64,000 nt of DNA from Wohlfahrtiimonas larvae (GCF_039543665.1 NZ_BAABKE010000004.1:256856-320855), one strand, 5' to 3'. Positions 44,022 through 53,166 are shown, counted from the stretch's first letter. Notes: a model not told the origin generated them from the sequence alone. Program-made: numbers and translations.

Positions 44022-44946
44022 AAACGTCCTGATTCAGGGAAGTCTATTCAGTATTCTTTTTCTAATACTTTGTATTATTTCGTTAGCAATTGGTGCACAA
44101 GATATGTCATGGCTAACATTAACGGCGAGTCGTTTTCCACGCTTGGCATCACTCGTTTTAACGGGCGTTGGCTTATCTGTGTGCGGTGTGATTTTGCAAC
44201 ACATCGTGCGCAATAAATTTGTGGAACCTGCAACATCAGGTGGATTGGATGCCGCAAAGCTTGGTATTCTCGTTGCGCTCACAATGATCCCGACATCCAG
44301 TAATATCATTCGTATGCTCTTTGCCCTGCTCTTCTGCTTTGCTTCTAGTTTAATTTTTGTGGGCATGGTGAGCCGTATTCGCCTCAAAAGCACAGTACTC
44401 ATTCCTGTGATTGGCTTAATGTATGGCGGTGTACTCAGCGCCATTGCTGAATATTACGCTTATCACAATAATATTCTGCAAAGCATGCAAGGTTGGATGC
44501 TCGGCGATTTCTCAAAAATCGTGCAAGGCAACTATGAAATCATTTATCTCATTTTGCCGATTGTGGTTTTGACTTATTTATATGCTCAGCGCTTCACAAT
44601 GCTTGGCATGGGCGAAGGCATTGCCAAAAGCCTAGGCTTAAATTACACAGCTACAGTTGTGCTAGGTTTAATCCTTGTGGCTGTTACAGTTGCATCCACT
44701 GTTATTACCGTTGGTGCCATTCCCTTTGTAGGCTTAGTGATTCCTAACTTAGTTGCAATGCATTATGGCGATAATCTTGGCCGCACTTTACCGCTTGTTG
44801 CTTTGGGTGGTGCATCGCTATTATTAATCTGCGACATCATTGGGCGCTTATTGATTCATCCTTTTGAAGTGCCCATTGGCTTAACCGCTGGCAGTATTGG
44901 TGGTATTTTGTTCTTCATATTGATTTTATGGAGAAACAGAGCATGA
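44008..44946 (+). CDS. Iron-siderophore ABC transporter permease 1 (FecCD family)
   Basis: 312-residue permease with 8-10 hydrophobic helices. FecCD motifs include GVGLSVCGVILQHIVRNKFVEPATSGGLDAAKLGILVAL and, late, VITVGAIPFVGLVIPNLVAMHYGDN. It resembles the CeuB/FatD/VctD type. ATG 44008 follows AGGTGGATTTT and lies inside the AraC gene tail; the stop overlaps the second permease start (ATGA). It needs a partner permease and an ATPase; the ATPase gene is not in this cluster. Confidence 0.93.
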   Translation: MNINKNVLIQGSLFSILFLILCIISLAIGAQDMSWLTLTASRFPRLASLVLTGVGLSVCGVILQHIVRNKFVEPATSGGLDAAKLGILVALTMIPTSSNIIRMLFALLFCFASSLIFVGMVSRIRLKSTVLIPVIGLMYGGVLSAIAEYYAYHNNILQSMQGWMLGDFSKIVQGNYEIIYLILPIVVLTYLYAQRFTMLGMGEGIAKSLGLNYTATVVLGLILVAVTVASTVITVGAIPFVGLVIPNLVAMHYGDNLGRTLPLVALGGASLLLICDIIGRLLIHPFEVPIGLTAGSIGGILFFILILWRNRA

Positions 44947-45902
44947 ACCATTTAATCACAAGATTACCCAAGCACAGTATTTGGATCATTGTATTTGCTC
45001 TCGCGATGACATTTCTATTTATCCGTTCAGGCTTTGATTTCAATTATCTCATTCCTAAGCGAATGAATCGCTTAGTCACCATGATCATTGGCGGTATTTG
45101 CATTGCTTGGTCATCCATTATTTTTCAAAGCATCACAAGTAACCGCATTTTAACGCCCGCAATTATGGGTTATGAATCAGTTTATTTACTGTTTCAATCA
45201 TTATTGATTCTATTCATGGGCGCACAAAGCTTGGTGATTATCAGCGCAAATATGAATTTTTTATTATCCATCATATTAATGCTCAGTTATTCATGGATCA
45301 TTCATCGATTCCTGTTTCGTAATGGTCAAAATGATGTGTACGTTCTATTAATGCTCGGCTTAGTGTTAACAATAGTCATCAGCACATTTACACAATTTAT
45401 TCAGCTCAAAGTGAGCCCCGGGGAATTCTCGATTTTATTAGGCTTCAGCCAAGCTTCCTTTGGGAAAGCTGAACCTCAACAATTAATCATTTCCACCGTA
45501 ATTCTAGCTTTTGTTAGCATCATTGGCATTAAGTATTTACCTAAATTAGATGTGTTGTCATTAGGGCGTGATCAAGCAATATCATTGGGCGTAGATTACC
45601 AGCGTACAGTGCGATTGTATCTATTATTGATTGCAATATTGGTTGCAATTTCAACAAGCTTACTTGGCCCTACAGCTTTTATGGGAATTTTCGTTGCCAA
45701 TATGACTTATGCATTAACGCGTTCATTTAGGCACACAATGACATTATCAACAGGCGCAGCCATTGCAATTGCAATGTTTATAGTGGCACAGCTTGCAGTA
45801 GAACACTTATTTAACTACCGAACTACCGTCAGTATTTTGGTAAATTTAGTGTGCGGCACATGGTTTTTACTATTGATGTTACGCACACGCGGATCAACCT
45901 AA
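44943..45902 (+). CDS. Iron-siderophore ABC transporter permease 2 (FecCD family)
   Basis: 319-residue second permease, CeuC/FatC-like. Motifs are IIGGICIAWSSIIFQSITSNRILTPAIMGYESVYLLFQ and LLGPTAFMGIFVANMTYALTRSFRHT. The start at 44943 is favoured by GGAG 8 bases upstream and ATGA overlap; another ATG at 44928 is in frame. It forms the heterodimeric membrane channel with permease 1. Confidence 0.92.
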   Translation: MNHLITRLPKHSIWIIVFALAMTFLFIRSGFDFNYLIPKRMNRLVTMIIGGICIAWSSIIFQSITSNRILTPAIMGYESVYLLFQSLLILFMGAQSLVIISANMNFLLSIILMLSYSWIIHRFLFRNGQNDVYVLLMLGLVLTIVISTFTQFIQLKVSPGEFSILLGFSQASFGKAEPQQLIISTVILAFVSIIGIKYLPKLDVLSLGRDQAISLGVDYQRTVRLYLLLIAILVAISTSLLGPTAFMGIFVANMTYALTRSFRHTMTLSTGAAIAIAMFIVAQLAVEHLFNYRTTVSILVNLVCGTWFLLLMLRTRGST

Positions 45903-46003
45903 ACACACTCAACTGGTGACGACCAATTGAACCATTCAGGCTGTCTTTTTAAGACCTAGCCCTAGCTAAACTTTGCCGTAAAAAACGTAAAAGGAGAATA
46001 AAC

Positions 46004-46981
46004 ATGATCTTTAACTCAAAGCACAAGTTTGGTGCGATCACTTTATTACTAGCAACCGCTGTTGCCCTGCAAGGCTGTGAGCCTAAAACAGCCACAGCTA
46101 ATGTATCACCACAAACAGATTATGAGCCTGTTGCAATTCAGCATCATTTAGGCACAACTGACATCAAGCAAATGCCACAAACTGTAGCTGCGCTAGATAT
46201 GAATGAAGTGGATTTTCTTGATCAATTGAACATCCCTGTTGCGGGCATGCCAAAAGATTTTGTGCCACATTTCCTAGCGAAATATAAAACAGCACCGAAT
46301 ATTCAAGATACAGGCGCAATTGTACAACCAAATATGGAAAAGGTTTATGCAACGCGCCCTGATTTAATCTTGATCACATCATTACAAGCAAACCATTACA
46401 AAGAATTAACGCAAATTGCTCCAACCATTCATTTTGATGTGGATTATAAAGATAGCCAATCTGCCCACATTGAAGTGATCAAAAAGCATCTTATGGATTT
46501 AGGCAAAATTTTCAAAAAAGAAAAGTTAGCACAACAGAAAGTTGATGAGATCAATGAAAAGGTTAAAGAAACTTTAAACATCACACAAAATCGCCCTGAA
46601 AAAGCGCTCATCGTTTTACATAACAATGGCTCATACAGTTCGTTTGGCTTGAAATCTCGCTATGGATTTGTGTTCAATGATTTGGGTGTCAAACCTGCAA
46701 GCCCAGAAATTGATACAGCATTACATGGTCAGCCGATTTCTAGTGAATTTATCCTCAAAACGAATCCCGACATTATCTACATTGTGGACCGTACTGCTGT
46801 GATGGAAAGTCGACCAACCATCAATGCAGAAAGCTTGAGTAATCCACTCTTAAAAGAAACCAATGCTTGGAAAAATGGCAAAGTGATTTTTGCTGATGCT
46901 GAAGCTTGGTATATCACAGCAGCAAGCCCTACTTCCCTTAAATTAATCATTGACGATGTGCTCAAAGGCTATCGTGACTAA
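46004..46981 (+). CDS. Siderophore-binding lipoprotein (periplasmic component)
   Basis: 325-residue class III solute-binding protein of the FatB/CeuA type. The N-terminal signal ends in a lipobox LQGC (Cys about residue 27), so it is membrane-anchored in the periplasm. Typical strands: VAIQHHLGTTDIKQMPQTVAALD, ATRPDLILITSLQ, and a long linker helix. The ATG follows AAGGAG. A 101-base gap separates it from the permeases. Confidence 0.93.
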   Translation: MIFNSKHKFGAITLLLATAVALQGCEPKTATANVSPQTDYEPVAIQHHLGTTDIKQMPQTVAALDMNEVDFLDQLNIPVAGMPKDFVPHFLAKYKTAPNIQDTGAIVQPNMEKVYATRPDLILITSLQANHYKELTQIAPTIHFDVDYKDSQSAHIEVIKKHLMDLGKIFKKEKLAQQKVDEINEKVKETLNITQNRPEKALIVLHNNGSYSSFGLKSRYGFVFNDLGVKPASPEIDTALHGQPISSEFILKTNPDIIYIVDRTAVMESRPTINAESLSNPLLKETNAWKNGKVIFADAEAWYITAASPTSLKLIIDDVLKGYRD

Positions 46982-47004
46982 CTCAACTGCGCAAGGAAAT
47001 TAAC

Positions 47005-49179
47005 ATGCAAATACCCTATCATCAAAAATCATTGGTGCTGACAGGCTTAACATTCAGCTTGCTTGTGAACATCACGCCCACATTAGCAGAAGAAAAAACA
47101 ACTGAAGAAACTGACAATGTTATCACGTTGGATGCAGTTAAAGTTTATGGCGGTTTAGCTTCTGCAAACACGCCTTATTCGGGTGGACAAGTAACAACAG
47201 GCAGCCGAATTGGGTTATTGGGCGATAAAGACTTTATGGAAACGCCCTTTAACACCATTAGCTATACAGAAAAATTCATGGAAAATCAGCAAGTTTCAGA
47301 CATTCAGCAAGTGATTTCAAAAACTGACCCGACAGTATTTTCAAGTGGCATTCCCGGCGAAAGCAACGAAGGTTATTCCATTCGTGGATTCAGCTCAGCT
47401 TCTGGCGATGTGACATTGAATGGCTTACCTGGTGTTGCTGGTTATTATCGTAACTTACCTGAAATGTTTGAACGAGTAGAAGTATTGAAAGGCCCTTCTG
47501 CATTATTAAATGGCATGCCACCAAAAGGTTCTGTCGGTGGTTCAGTAAATTTAGTGACAAAACGTGCAGGCGATGATCCTTTAACACGCATCACAGCGAG
47601 CTATATGTCTAAATCTCATTTTGGTGGGCACGTTGATTTAGGTCGCCGTTTTGGTCAAGATAAACAATTGGGTGTTCGCTTCAATGGTGTTTATAAAGAT
47701 GGTGAAACAGCCGTTAAAAATCAGGATAAAAGAGCTTCTTTAGGTTCATTGGGCTTAGATTTCCGTGGTGAAGGCATTCGTTTATCTGCCGATGTCTATC
47801 ACAGTAAAGATCGCGTAGATGGTTTAACTCGCGGAATCAGTTTAGCACCTGGTTTAGCTGTACCAAAGCCACCGAAAAAAGGTAATGTATCTTGGAACCC
47901 ACCATGGGCTTTTTATGACACAACTGATAAAGGCATGATGCTTCGTGGTGAATTAGATTTAACAGATCAACTCATGGTTTATGCAACGGGTGGGATCAGT
48001 AAAACTGATTTCAATAGCCACATGGCGGCACCTTTAGTGTTTAATCAAGCTGGTGATTTCCGTACGAACTTCAGTGGTGTATCAGATAGTTGGACGCGTA
48101 AATCCATGGAATTAGGATTACAGGGTAAAGCAAGCACAGGTTCAATTAATCACCAGTTTGCCATTAACTTTACTCATTACAATGAGGATTATCGCTTAAA
48201 TGGTTATAGAAGCATTGGGCCAAGTGGTGATTGGGTCAGTAATATTTATAATCCTATTTGGGGTCCAGCACTCCCACAACCTTCACCAATTCCTGCCATC
48301 AGTAAAACTAAAATGCGTTTAACAAGCTTTGGGATCGCAGATACTTTGTCAGTCTTTGATGATAAAATACAACTAACATTAGGTGTTCGCCATCAACAAG
48401 TGATGAATGAAAGCTTCAATGCTATGACAGGCGCGCGCATGGGTGAAAGATACAAAGAAAGCGCAACAACACCAGCGGCTGCTTTGGTATTCCGAGCAAC
48501 AGATAAAATTTCATTATATGCGAACTACACAGAAGGCTTGAATCAAGGATCCATCGCACCTGCTACGGCAGCCAATGCTGGTGAAGTTTTTGCGCCATAT
48601 AAAACGAAACAGAAAGAAATGGGCATCAAATTCGACTTTGGTGACTTTTCACAGACCATCAGTTTATATGAGATCAAACGCCCTAGCAGCTATACAGATC
48701 CAACCAGCAATATTTTCTCATTTGGTGGTGAGCAACGTAACCGTGGTGTGGAATGGAGCTTCTTTGGCTCACCATTAGAAGGTGTGCGTTTAATGGGTGG
48801 CGTTGCTTATTCTGATCCAAAAATTACGAAAACAGCGAACTCTGCAAACAAAGGTAAATTAGCAACTGGCTTACCAAAATGGCAAGGTAAATTGGGTGCA
48901 GAATGGGATATCCCACAATTGCAAGGCATGACTTTGACAGCGAATGTCACAACAATGTCCAAGCAATACATCAATGCGGATAACTCATTGTCTATCCCAG
49001 GGCACACTGTATTTGATTTGGGTGTACGCTACACAAGTAAAGTTGCTGGTAATCCGATCACTGTTCGTGCTGCTGTGACGAATGTGGGCAATAAAGCGTA
49101 TTGGTCAAAGGCTAACTTCACAAACTTAGGTATGGGCGCACCGCGCACATTTAACTTATCTATGACAATGGATTTCTAA
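47005..49179 (+). CDS. TonB-dependent siderophore receptor
   Basis: 724-residue outer-membrane receptor. A signal peptide (to about residue 28) is followed by a TonB box-like ETDNVITLDAVKV, the plug (YSIRGFSSASGDVTLNGLPG, FERVEVLKGPSALLNGMPPKGSVGGSVNLVTKRA), and a 22-strand barrel ending in NLSMTMDF with a terminal Phe. Plug sequence is of the FpvA/FhuE type for ferric hydroxamate or mixed siderophores. The ligand is not determinable. It is the last gene of the uptake cluster. Confidence 0.95.
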   Translation: MQIPYHQKSLVLTGLTFSLLVNITPTLAEEKTTEETDNVITLDAVKVYGGLASANTPYSGGQVTTGSRIGLLGDKDFMETPFNTISYTEKFMENQQVSDIQQVISKTDPTVFSSGIPGESNEGYSIRGFSSASGDVTLNGLPGVAGYYRNLPEMFERVEVLKGPSALLNGMPPKGSVGGSVNLVTKRAGDDPLTRITASYMSKSHFGGHVDLGRRFGQDKQLGVRFNGVYKDGETAVKNQDKRASLGSLGLDFRGEGIRLSADVYHSKDRVDGLTRGISLAPGLAVPKPPKKGNVSWNPPWAFYDTTDKGMMLRGELDLTDQLMVYATGGISKTDFNSHMAAPLVFNQAGDFRTNFSGVSDSWTRKSMELGLQGKASTGSINHQFAINFTHYNEDYRLNGYRSIGPSGDWVSNIYNPIWGPALPQPSPIPAISKTKMRLTSFGIADTLSVFDDKIQLTLGVRHQQVMNESFNAMTGARMGERYKESATTPAAALVFRATDKISLYANYTEGLNQGSIAPATAANAGEVFAPYKTKQKEMGIKFDFGDFSQTISLYEIKRPSSYTDPTSNIFSFGGEQRNRGVEWSFFGSPLEGVRLMGGVAYSDPKITKTANSANKGKLATGLPKWQGKLGAEWDIPQLQGMTLTANVTTMSKQYINADNSLSIPGHTVFDLGVRYTSKVAGNPITVRAAVTNVGNKAYWSKANFTNLGMGAPRTFNLSMTMDF

Positions 49180-49198
49180 GTTAATTTTAAAATGAAAC

Positions 49199-49251
49199 AT
49201 CATATATGAGTTATTAATTTTAAAAATCATGAATAATTGCTCATATATGAT
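49199..49251. repeat. 12-bp perfect inverted repeat forming a long hairpin
   Basis: ATCATATATGAG / CTCATATATGAT around 29 bases, with further partial pairing (TTATT/AATAA) inside. No T-run follows, so it is at best an atypical terminator of the receptor gene. Confidence 0.6.
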
Positions 49252-49431
49252 TGATTACATAATTTCTACTTCTAAACTATTTAGTAATTAAAAATACATT
49301 CTTCAAAATATTTATGGCTCAGCGCTTCTTGTTCTAAATTCTGTTGAGTGACAGTATGTTCTACAGCCCCTAAAATTATCTAATTTGATGGAGGTTGATT
49401 GTATGCCACTACACTTTTTAAAGAATAATTT

Positions 49432-49544
49432 AATTACTTCTAAGTTACTTAAAAATTACCTTTTCATATCCGATATAAATGCATAAATAACAAATAGTTA
49501 TATTAATATTTTCTGATAAGTTACTTAAGTTACTTAAATTACTT
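49432..49544. repeat. 9-bp repeats AAGTTACTT in two groups
   Basis: A perfect tandem pair plus one variant at 49518-49544 (AAGTTACTT, AAGTTACTT, AAATTACTT). Single related copies occur at 49432 (AATTACTT) and 49442 (AAGTTACTT). They could be protein-binding direct repeats. They lie upstream of the integrated-element junction, outside the predicted element. Confidence 0.6.
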
Positions 49545-49603
49545 CTTTTAAGAAGGTATCTGAAAACTTTAAATAATTAGTTATATAAATACTTCTACTA
49601 TTT

Positions 49604-50542
49604 TCAAGGTGATATGCTAAAAACCACTTGGCTTCTTTGTTCGTTAGAATCAAAAGTAAAATTTATTGTTTTATTATTCAATCCATTCTTATCAAATCTA
49701 CGACAGCTAATATTACCCCACATATCTTCATAACTTTCAGCTAAAATTTTGGGGCTTACAGCATCATTATCTAGTAAATATGAACCAAGACCATTCTTGG
49801 ATAATGTATTGGATATACCAGATAAAAGTGAAAGCTCTATATGATTACCCCCCACATCTAATCCAATCCACCTATGAATCTTAAAAGTAATATCAGAATA
49901 TCGGACACCATTTATAATAACTTTATCTTTATCAAAAATTTGCAATTTACTCTTATCGGATTCATGTAATTTTTCTATGACTTTATCTACCGATAAGAAA
50001 TCTTTAAGATAATATTCAATAAAGTCTTTATAGTAATATCCTTTATTAGAAATACACAAAACGCTAATTACTGGGTTAATATAAAAACCATCATCATATT
50101 TAGAATATCGTACTAATTCATCACCTTTAATATCTGTAGAAAAAGCAAATAAAACCGTAGGTGATCTCCCCCCAATATCCCGAAAATTCTTAAATTTATC
50201 AATAGTTGTATTTAATTCTGATGCATTTAATTTACTTTTTACCTCAAAATTATATTTAACTGCTTCTACTGGCACAAAAGCAACATCATTTTTAATATAT
50301 GGGGGCAATATTTCATCATCAAATATTATAATATCCGTCTCATTAGATTGTTGCCCTCTAGCATTTTCAATAATTCCTTTGGCGATCTTATATTTGGAAG
50401 GAATAACATCTTTAATTAATAAAATAAGTTCTGCTTCATTAAGACCACCTTTAATCCCTTGATGAACAACATTCTTATTTGTATTAAAATTTGCTTTTAG
50501 TTCGCAAATTTTCAGATTAAATTTTTCAGCAATAATTCCCAT
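49604..50542 (-). CDS. DUF6602-like protein, PD-(D/E)xK nuclease-like
   Basis: About 313 residues from the ATG at 50542, which follows AGGGGTGAAT; the frame extends to 50629, inside the presumed ssrA terminator. The N-terminal half has GIKGGLNEAELILLIKDVIPSKYKIAKG, NETDIIIFDDE and AVKYNFEVKSKL, giving an E...D...ExK pattern of nuclease-fold proteins. Such proteins are often found in accessory and defence islands. It lies just left of the element junction, so it may belong to the host or to an older insertion at the same site. Confidence 0.7.
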   Translation of the reverse strand: MGIIAEKFNLKICELKANFNTNKNVVHQGIKGGLNEAELILLIKDVIPSKYKIAKGIIENARGQQSNETDIIIFDDEILPPYIKNDVAFVPVEAVKYNFEVKSKLNASELNTTIDKFKNFRDIGGRSPTVLFAFSTDIKGDELVRYSKYDDGFYINPVISVLCISNKGYYYKDFIEYYLKDFLSVDKVIEKLHESDKSKLQIFDKDKVIINGVRYSDITFKIHRWIGLDVGGNHIELSLLSGISNTLSKNGLGSYLLDNDAVSPKILAESYEDMWGNISCRRFDKNGLNNKTINFTFDSNEQRSQVVFSISP

Positions 50543-50628
50543 ATTCACCCCTTGTACGCTGATAATAAAACATTTTATAATGTTGGTTAATTGTTGCACA
50601 CCATTTGGTACAAAAAATGGATCAGACA

Positions 50629-50665
50629 TAAAAAAAGCTATTCCAAGTCATTGAAATAGCTTAAT
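50629..50665 (-). terminator. Terminator of the former tmRNA (ssrA) gene
   Basis: On the minus strand, AAGCTATT / AATAGCTT with a 12-nt loop followed by seven T. It lies 16 bases beyond the CCA of an ssrA-like 3' end, exactly where a tmRNA terminator is expected. Confidence 0.7.
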
Positions 50666-50680
50666 TTTTTACTAGATATT

Positions 50681-50698
50681 TGGTGGAGGCGGCGGGAA
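50681..50698 (-). other. Attachment site: duplicated 3' end of a tmRNA (ssrA)-like gene
   Basis: On the minus strand the 18 bases TTCCCGCCGCCTCCACCA form the end of the T-arm, the acceptor strand and the CCA of what is most likely tmRNA. No RNA body is found to the right, so this is a short 3'-end copy, as left by integration of an element at a tmRNA or tRNA end. The integrase gene begins about 660 bases to the right. The intact ssrA gene should lie at the far end of the element, beyond the window. A tRNA with a similar acceptor stem is an alternative source. Confidence 0.75.
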
Positions 50699-50799
50699 GA
50701 TTTTTACTACTATTCATTTTACAATATTCCTATATGTTCGATTCTTGCTAAACTTAGCACCACAAATCGAAACATCATGTAGTATTCATAGGGGACAAA

Positions 50800-51351
50800 A
50801 TGCGGACAAAATTGATTATATTGTTTTTACTGTGCTGCCTAGTTGTAGCATTCATATCAATAGTAATTTTGGTCTACAATCAAGCGGGACCAGATTCTCT
50901 TAAAATTGTATCGTTCATATTACAACTTATTGGTGTACTCGTACCGTTATCCATCATTTACAAAGAAGCATTTATCAAAATTCCACCTTTTGTACAAAGA
51001 GAACCAATAGAAGATTCTAAATCATCTTTTTTTGATTTAAGGAGAGATGCATTTAGTAATCAAGAGTGGAATCAAGCGAATCAACACGAAAGAAAAATTT
51101 TAGATCTAAAGTATCAAATTCAAGATTTAAAAACAGAAATAGACACGCTAAATTATAACTCTAAGGTTCACCAAGTTTGGTTTAGAAATATTTGGGATAA
51201 CTTTGATTATCTATCAGATTACTCACCTAAGTATAAAGCTCTTGAACAATTCTACCCTTTATTTTTTGGATCAATATTAACTATATCTGGTTCATTTCTT
51301 AGTTTTTGGAATACTGAACTATATAATTTTTTAAGATTATTTTTAAATTAG
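50800..51351 (+). CDS. Membrane protein with coiled coil, unknown function
   Basis: 183 residues with a hydrophobic N-terminus of two helices (about residues 4-26 and 34-56). A helical coiled-coil stretch follows (HERKILDLKYQIQDLKTEIDTLNY), then a hydrophobic segment near the C-terminus (FFGSILTISGSFLSFW). No family is recognised. ATG follows AGGGG. It lies 8 bases upstream of the integrase in the same direction and is the first gene inside the element. Such proteins may serve superinfection exclusion, but that is only a guess. Confidence 0.65.
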   Translation: MRTKLIILFLLCCLVVAFISIVILVYNQAGPDSLKIVSFILQLIGVLVPLSIIYKEAFIKIPPFVQREPIEDSKSSFFDLRRDAFSNQEWNQANQHERKILDLKYQIQDLKTEIDTLNYNSKVHQVWFRNIWDNFDYLSDYSPKYKALEQFYPLFFGSILTISGSFLSFWNTELYNFLRLFLN

Positions 51352-51359
51352 GCAATAAA

Positions 51360-52355
51360 ATGGGCACTATTCGTAAACGTGGCAATTCTTACCAGGCACG
51401 TGTCAAAATCACCAAAAACTATGTGCAGCACAATGAATCCAAAAGCTTCTCATCTAAGTTGGATGCTCTCATGTGGATTGAAACACGTGAACGTGAAATC
51501 CAAACAGGTGCAGAAAAAGATTATGATGATGGCAAAACTTTAGGTGATGCAATGTTGCGTTATGCCCAAGAAGTCACGCCCACCAAGAAGGGTGCTAAAA
51601 ATGAAAAGCACCGCATTAATGCTTTTATGAATCAAGACTATTTCCCCAAAGATGTTCCTTTGATGAAACTCAAAGCGCGCATGATTGCTGAATGGCGCGA
51701 TCAACGACCTATTGCCAATTCATCCAAGAACCGTGAATTATCATTGGTACGTGCAGTTGTGGAAATGGCCCGTCGTGAATGGAACTGGACTAATCATAAT
51801 CCTTTAACAGATTTACGATCATTAAAAGAGCCACCACACCGCACTCGTAGAGTATCAGAAGAAGAAATTGCAGCATTAATGGAATGGTTTCAATTTAAAG
51901 ACACGCAACCCACGTTACAAAAACAGGTTGTTGGCCTGATTTTCTTGCTTGCCATTGAAACAGGCATGCGCCAAAGTGAAATCACGTACTTGGATTGGAA
52001 ACAAATCAAGCTGAATGATAAATACCTCACGCTTTTTGGCACAAAGAATGATGATAATCGTGATGTTCCCCTCTCTTCTCGTGCCATTGAGTTGCTGAGA
52101 TTATTAAGTCCTAAAATGAGCGGGCCATTATTTAATATTAGTTCGGACAGCGTGAGCCAAACATTCCGCAAAGCAACCCGAGCTTTGGGGATTGAGGATT
52201 TAACCTTCCATGATTCACGCCATGAGGCATGTACTCGTTTGGCAAGAAAATTAGGTGTGTTAGACTTAGCAAAAATGATTGGCCATCGTGACACTCGTTC
52301 ATTGATGATTTATTACAACCCAACAGCTACCGAAATTGCAAATAGATTAGGATAA
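51360..52355 (+). CDS. int: Phage-type tyrosine integrase
   Basis: 331-residue site-specific recombinase. The N-terminal arm-binding region (MGTIRKRGNSYQARVKITKN) and SAM-like core-binding domain precede the catalytic domain. Catalytic residues: R204 in ETGMRQSE, H284 and R287 in FHDSRH, H309 in GHRD, and nucleophile Tyr in MIYYNP (Y318 or Y319). It probably acts on the ssrA-end site at 50681. Its last 24 codons plus stop recur at 53155-53231. Confidence 0.95.
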   Translation: MGTIRKRGNSYQARVKITKNYVQHNESKSFSSKLDALMWIETREREIQTGAEKDYDDGKTLGDAMLRYAQEVTPTKKGAKNEKHRINAFMNQDYFPKDVPLMKLKARMIAEWRDQRPIANSSKNRELSLVRAVVEMARREWNWTNHNPLTDLRSLKEPPHRTRRVSEEEIAALMEWFQFKDTQPTLQKQVVGLIFLLAIETGMRQSEITYLDWKQIKLNDKYLTLFGTKNDDNRDVPLSSRAIELLRLLSPKMSGPLFNISSDSVSQTFRKATRALGIEDLTFHDSRHEACTRLARKLGVLDLAKMIGHRDTRSLMIYYNPTATEIANRLG

Positions 52356-52356
52356 A
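52280..52356 (+). repeat. 77-bp integrase 3'-end repeat, copy A (within int)
   Basis: Covers codons G308 to G331, the stop and one following base. It differs from copy B at four positions, all synonymous third-codon changes (Thr, Tyr, Ala, Ala). The tail contains AGGA 4-5 bases ahead of the next start codon, so it also serves as ribosome-binding site for the cargo gene that begins at once after it. Confidence 0.95.
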
Positions 52357-53166
52357 ATGTTACATTCTAGAAAACCTGAAGCTTTAGCAGTAAAAACAGA
52401 CACTGGTGATATTATCCCTTCTGATTTTTTTGAATCTTTAGCAAATAATGAAATGGCATTAGAAGATATGGAAAAACTTTTACCTGACATCCATATTTCC
52501 GCCATATGTAGATTTTGGATATTACACTTCCATACGTCATATGAAACATTACTATATTCATATATATCTTCAAAAGATGATATTAGTGAATATGAGCCCG
52601 TCACTAAAAATGGACAAAATCATCAAAATCGACTCAATGAACTTAAAAAAATATTGTCTTCATATGGAGTAGTCCCTGCTGATGATATTTTTGATGATTT
52701 TAATGCACTTATATCCCTTAGAAATTATCTAGCTCATGGACAATGGCATGATTTTAAACAGAAAGAATTAGTTCACAAGAGTTCATTTCCTACTAATATC
52801 AATCTACTCAACAAAGATCATCTAAAAAGAGTCAAACACATATATAACATTGTTATTCAATGCTTATTTAATAGAATTTTTGTCACATCTAGTACATATG
52901 ATAAAAAGCGCATAGATGAGATACTATTATCTATTAATATTAACCCTACAGAGTTTCACAAAATCACAGATATTTCTAAATCACATAGATTATTGTTCAC
53001 TCACCTAGGCGTTCCAATAGATCTCTATGATTCATGTATAAATAGTAAAAAAGAGTTAGATTTAGAAAGACTCGAATTATTACTAGAAAGACTACCTAAT
53101 TTTAAAACAGATAAAATTGTAGAAATACTTAAATGTATGAGTGAGAATATCAAATGGCCATCGTGA
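52357..53166 (+). CDS. HEPN-motif protein, candidate defence ribonuclease
   Basis: 269-residue, mostly helical protein. The motif R122-NYLA-H127 in ALISLRNYLAHGQW matches the RX4-6H catalytic motif of HEPN ribonucleases, within helices resembling HEPN domains (ICRFWILHFHTSYETLLYSYI). The C-terminal half is unrecognised. It starts immediately after the integrase tail, and its last three codons and stop (W-P-S) lie in the second integrase-tail copy, so the gene end is fused to the repeat. It is probably an abortive-infection or toxin-type cargo. Confidence 0.7.
   Translation: MLHSRKPEALAVKTDTGDIIPSDFFESLANNEMALEDMEKLLPDIHISAICRFWILHFHTSYETLLYSYISSKDDISEYEPVTKNGQNHQNRLNELKKILSSYGVVPADDIFDDFNALISLRNYLAHGQWHDFKQKELVHKSSFPTNINLLNKDHLKRVKHIYNIVIQCLFNRIFVTSSTYDKKRIDEILLSININPTEFHKITDISKSHRLLFTHLGVPIDLYDSCINSKKELDLERLELLLERLPNFKTDKIVEILKCMSENIKWPS

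Larger units (their letters stand above)
49180..49603. other. 424-base intergenic region after the TonB receptor
   Basis: Very AT-rich. It holds a long imperfect hairpin (49199-49251) just after the receptor gene and two groups of 9-base repeats of the form AAGTTACTT (49432-49459 and 49518-49544). No convincing coding sequence was found; the longest small ORF has only about 32 codons and no family resemblance. Confidence 0.6.

Noticed and set aside
44034..44444. 136-codon ORF on the minus strand
   Set aside because: It lies wholly within the first FecCD permease gene on the other strand and has composition of an antisense shadow.
49432..49544. CRISPR-like array
   Set aside because: The repeats are 9 bases, partly tandem without spacers, and there are no cas genes.
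50629..50665. Terminator of a plus-strand gene
   Set aside because: No plus-strand gene ends there; the T-run is longer on the minus strand and fits the former ssrA.
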